Shown here: positions 60,078 through 64,000 of the stretch, one piece after another
How the letters are laid out: every line of letters starts with the position of its first letter
Position numbering within the stretch: position 1 is the stretch's first letter
From: Nannobrachium achirus
Lineage: Eukaryota > Chordata > Actinopteri > Myctophiformes > Myctophidae
DNA: 64,000 nt
Assembly (NCBI GenBank): GCA_963921795.1
Contig: OY997661.1
Span: 37,502,820 to 37,566,819, forward strand
Reading direction: 5' to 3'
Position numbers and translations under genes: made by a program
The notes under the pieces: model-generated
Database searches by the model: none
What the model was told of the DNA's origin: nothing
What the model saw: only the letters and a program-made list of their open reading frames with translations

Positions 60078-61244
60078 TAGGGCTGACCTTTGAATACTTT
60101 TATCATAATCGAAGCTCCTTCGAAGCTTTCTTTCGAACTTCGAAGCTTCGATGACGGCGACGGGGGGGGGGGGGGGGGGGGGGAGAAGCAAAAGTTTATC
60201 GGTTACATAAGTGATAACCGTTAAGGAAATGTGTCTAAAAATGCGCGATTTACACAATTTTAAAAGGGAAAACACACCAGTTTTTTCCTTGTAATAAAGC
60301 TCCTTATTTTCATTAAATAGTACGACAATACAATGAGGAAGAAGAAGATACGAATGTTTTCTATATTAAAGAAAAGTGTTTTTGCAGTACAGTAGGATTG
60401 ACATAATCACATCACGTCTGTAATGTAACACACCGTGGCTGCAACAGCAAACAGCAGCAGCGCGACTCAAGAGCCCCATATAACAAACAGATTAACTCCC
60501 AAGTCCCAAGGTGTACTGTACACGCAAATGTAATAGTATATTTTATAGTAAATAATTGCACTGCAGTGTGTCTGATGTAACGTTCCACTCATCAGCCGAA
60601 AGCTGACGGTCAGACTCAGACAACGTAGTTCTCTATGCGGGCGCAACTAGTGAGCTTGCAGATCCGACATAAACTTGTAATTATCAACACCACGACAATG
60701 TAACCCTAGCAAGTTGTTTTTAAGCTCATTTGTCCTCTTTAAAACGGGATCGACGCTGACGGGGTCCGATTTGTAAAATCCAATTGTCGCTGTTTGTTTC
60801 CTTGCGTTGAGTTGTGTGTCTGTCAGCGTGTGGAAGTGTGCATGGATGTTACACCGACAATGGGTGGCAAACGAAATGTGTGACTGCATCGCATAGTTGC
60901 ATTGGGTGATGATGTTACTCAGACATTGGTGTTACACATTTCGGTACCAAACGGATGTCGGTGTATATGTGACAGCGCGCTGTCTTTTCTTTTTTTTCTT
61001 CAGCGTCGACCATTTGGATGGCTTCATGCATGCTTTTGTTGTTGTTGGCTTGTTATTGTTAACACGTGTGTGAGAAGGGGGTGACGCTATCATGCTAGAG
61101 TGGAGCGAGGCGCATGCAAGCTAAGGCACGCGGCCCCCCCAAAGGACAAACGGCCGCGGCCGATTATTCGAATTTATTTTTCAAATTCGAATACCGTGCC
61201 TTCGAACGAAGCTTCGAATATTCGATTTTTTTGGGTCAGCCCTA
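60078..61244. mobile_element. Non-autonomous hAT-like element with perfect target duplication
   Basis: Ends TAGGGCTGACC and GGTCAGCCCTA (one base differs further in), with the 8-bp duplication GTTTACAC at 60070-60077 and 61245-61252. The ends continue as ttcgaag-rich inverted sequence. The 1,167-bp interior has a G homopolymer (60162-60183), one half palindromic motif (gtgagcttgcagatccgac, about 60651) and no transposase. Removing it with one duplication rejoins the flanking decayed ORF. Confidence 0.93.
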
Positions 61245-61252
61245 GTTTACAC

Positions 61253-61490
61253 AGAATGCTGAAAAGCCAGGTAAACCAGCTTCTGCATCTGGAGGAGCAT
61301 TCAGCAACTGTGATGTTGGAAGCTATTCTACCTACAGTAGGTGCCACACAAGTAAAAGGTCTTCAGCCAAGCCATCTGATGAAGTCTCTAGAATCTCCAA
61401 CTTCCCAGTGCTCAGGAGACCTTGACTTCTGTCTGTCTTTGCTTGCTGACAAGAAACACTTGGGAGTAGGTGGTTCAGCAATGTGATGAA
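61253..61490 (-). pseudogene. Decayed repetitive ORF, part beyond the hAT-like insertion
   Basis: Minus-strand frame includes EHWEVGDSRDFIRWL and IASNITVAECSSRC. It has the base composition of the 59100-60069 part and lies directly across the hAT-like insertion. No function recognised. Confidence 0.4.
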
Positions 61491-62928
61491 TTAAAAATGT
61501 CATCTTTAAGATACATTTAGCTGTATGTACGTTTTCTCAGACTTTTATCCGCAATCATCCCCACAACTCTTGATAGAGGTAAAACTGTCCAAATGTGTTC
61601 ATATTGCTTTTGTCATAACAGCCAGCTGCCTGTCACTGTAAACGTCATAGTAAAGCTCTAGGGTGGTGGGTGGCGTCCATCTTGGAAATATGTAAATTAA
61701 GATCCAGACACACCCAATCATGAAGATAAGTATTCCATTGAGTTTCTCTTGCTGTGAAATCCAAATAGACACCATTATAACTTGTCATTATAACAAAATT
61801 ACAGTCACTGACAATCACTTACATTGAAGCGTTTCCTTCAACAAATTTGCTACATTACATGTATACTAAGGCACCAATACTTGTTTCAGATGTTAGGTGG
61901 ATGTATTTATGACATTTGAGAAAGATTTTGTGTTGCCAAAATCAATATATCAAATTTTACAAGCAAAAACAGAAGCACAAGATTTTTGTTTTTTTGTTAT
62001 TCCCATTAAATACATTTCTGGCTGGTGACAAAGATTGTGCAAGTGACACGCGGAGAACTTTTTGTTTCTTACTTACTATCAATAGATCTTTCTAATAAAG
62101 TAAAGTTTATATAGTGCCCATGGGGCGGGAACGAAACCAAACGATACCAGACACGCAATACAGCCTATCCTTGCGCCCCTTCATGACAAGACAAAACAAA
62201 CAGTCCCTCAGAATTGTAGGTTTGCATATTAAGGTTTAATGAGATGTAGGCTAAAGCTCAAATCATATTAGTTTGGGCAACTACATCGCACTAGGCAAGC
62301 AGTTCACTCGCTTGCGTTGCGTGTGTGTGTGTGTGTGAGTGAGTGAGTGAGTGAGTGAGTGAGTGAGTGAGTGAGTGAGTGAGTGTGCGTTAATGCCTCG
62401 GAGATAGAGAGCGACAGATACAAACAGCGTCTATAAAAACTGTGTGTGTATGATGTTTTAAGCATTGTTTCCCAAGCACTGGGTCTCGACCCACGGGTGG
62501 CGGTGGGTCGCGGAATGGGACTGTGTGTGTGTGGTAATGTTGTGTATTGTAACTGCGTCTTCTATAGCAAACAGTGCTAAACTCTTCAATCAATCAATCA
62601 GTCTATACAACAACGTGAGGTCGAGAATTGAGCGGCCGCAAATTTCTAGTCACTTTATATTCCTCTATGCAGGGCCGCCCCAAGGCCTTTTGGTGCAATT
62701 GTGCCTAACTCGCAACTGGCTGTTGGGCTCAGAACCAATTTCATTGGAAAGGATAGGGATACTATGGTTGGTTCAAGTGGTTATTTAAAAAAAAAAGAAA
62801 ATCCTTTGCTCACCAGGTCCAAGTGTTTTTCTTTTTCATAACAGGCAATCCTGTCCATAGAGAAAGGAGCTGTTGGTTACAGAGATAATCTGCTTATTTC
62901 TATTGCTCAAAAAGAAAACAAACTAGAA
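61491..62928. other. No supported gene
   Basis: Anonymous DNA. A GT/GTGA microsatellite lies at 62317-62384. The phrase ccaagcactgggtctcgacc at 62472 and gtgggtcgcgg mark a hAT-type MITE end. A TCAA simple run at 62587-62600 could be a LINE tail. Confidence 0.45.
62317..62384. repeat. Compound (GT)n(GAGT)n microsatellite
   Basis: GT run passing into about 14 GAGT units. Confidence 0.95.
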
Positions 62929-64000
62929 AAGAAAATTGCTACGAAATTTTAAGTGTGCCTGCAGCTCGCTAAATGTTAGCATTTGTAGCATTAGCATTTT
63001 AGAATTAGCATTAAATAATTTTAACATTAGCATTTTAGCGTTAGCGTTAGCATTAGCATTAACGGAAGTAGCGGTTAGCATTAGCGGTTAGCCGTTAGGT
63101 CTGTGGGACCACCCACCGAGTTTGAGACCAGTAACATGTTGGGAACTGGAGTTATGGATGTTTAAAGCCCAGCCAATAGGAAGACAGAGGGGGCGGGGCT
63201 TAAGCAATTACAGATCATTCCTATTGGCCGTGTAAATACACCCACCAAATTCCGAGACAGTACAATGCTGCAAACTGGAGTTATGGATGTTTAAAGCTCA
63301 GCCAATAGGAAGAGAGAAGGCGGGGCTTCAGCAATTACAGTTCATTCCTATTGGCTGTCTAAGTCCAGACAGCAAGTTTCAAGATGGTACCATGCTGTGA
63401 ACTGGAGTTATGGCCGTTTAAAGCCCAGCCAATAGGAATACAGAGGGGGCGGGACTTAATCAATTACAGCTCATCCCTATTGGCCGGAAAAAGTCCAAAG
63501 TCGTGTGAGTGTTTTAAAGTTTAAATCACGTTGCTAGGCAAAAGTATGGCAGAGTAATGTGGCGCCAAAGTTTCTGTTTTTTTTTTTTCGGAGTCCCCCA
63601 TTCAAAGTCAATGGGGTTTTTGGGTGTCGTTTTTTGCGAATTACGTCGCCATGGTAACGCGGATTGGAAAGAAAAGTAATAGCACCTCATTCCCGTCCGA
63701 GCCGCACGTTTTGATGTATATATTGCTGGGGTGGCGTAAATTGTGCGGCAGTTATTACGTGCCGAAATTTGCGGGAAGATGATAAGTATATAAGTATGGC
63801 GGATTACAACTAGAAAAGAAAATTTCTAAGAAATTTTAAGTGTGCCTGCAGCTCGCTAAGTGTGTGCAACCTTGTATAGCAGTTGGTGTTAGCATTAGCA
63901 TTTTTCATTAACATTAACATCATTATTAGAATTTTTTACATCAGCATTTTTATCATTAGCTTTAACATTCAACATCTTTATTAGCATTTGTTAGCATTAG
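62929..64000. repeat. Higher-order tandem repeat with CCAAT and GC boxes
   Basis: A 58-bp lead (aagtgtgcctgcagctcgct) at 62929 recurs at 63812, each followed by a ttagcatt hexamer array (62980-63095, 63880-64000), giving a unit of about 883 bp that runs off the window. Inside lie roughly 3.5 copies of a 126-130-bp unit starting actggagttatgg (63144, 63274, 63400). Each pairs agccaatagga with an inverted cctattggc around a gggcggg box. Confidence 0.85.

Noticed and set aside
62587..62600. TCAA run as the tail of a LINE like that at 4940
   Set aside because: The upstream sequence does not match the LINE 3' region.

Overview
The window looks like a repeat-rich intergenic stretch of a ray-finned fish nuclear genome. 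I infer this from long dinucleotide microsatellites, many foldback MITEs and hAT elements, degenerate L2-like and other LINE tails, an Ngaro-type tyrosine-recombinase retrotransposon, and repeat phrases I associate with teleost genomes. I found no intact host gene, no canonical tRNA or rRNA gene and no prokaryotic feature. Nearly all short open frames are chance frames, repeat frames or broken pieces of transposon genes.

Region by region. 0-7.5 kb: two TTAA-bounded MITEs, a 634-bp foldback, a LINE tail and a 54-copy AC microsatellite. 7.5-13.7 kb: a miniature LTR retroelement (TRIM) and a recent tandem duplication of about 2.63 kb. Each unit carries a broken THAP-domain (P-element-like) transposase and a hairpin MITE; the 53-bp junction is mostly an inverted copy of sequence 4.7 kb away. 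13.7-19.2 kb: a TA-flanked MITE, a MITE embedded in a TC microsatellite and a 1.34-kb foldback with arms of about 400 bp. 19.25-24.8 kb: a degenerate Ngaro/DIRS-order element with split direct repeats A1...B1-A2-B2, RNase H and tyrosine recombinase remnants. It sits inside a repeat whose hallmark is the palindrome CCATATATGG.

24.8-35.7 kb: more CCATATATGG repeats including a 37-bp satellite, a CpG-rich stretch, an L2-like LINE pierced by a 138-bp MITE, and a tandem-plus-inverted 160-bp repeat. 35.8-43.5 kb: two diverged copies of a 3-4 kb segment. 44.7-45.8 kb: a LINE tail. 45.8-48.7 kb: a putative 2.8-kb DNA transposon with 19-bp terminal repeats, about ten copies of a GTCACACCATATGA-like motif and a decayed spliced gene. 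49-55.2 kb: inverted end sequences 6.2 kb apart enclosing a 480-bp palindrome, two LINE tails and a foldback. 56.2-61.5 kb: two non-autonomous hAT-like elements with perfect 8-bp target duplications, one splitting a decayed repetitive ORF. 62.9-64 kb: a tandem array pairing CCAAT boxes with GC boxes.

The most unexplained signal is a small palindromic element, TAGCNGATCTACAAGCTCAC and its inverse, in about 20 full or half copies across the window. It fits none of the element classes identified here. Coordinates were read by eye, so element edges may be off by a few bases.
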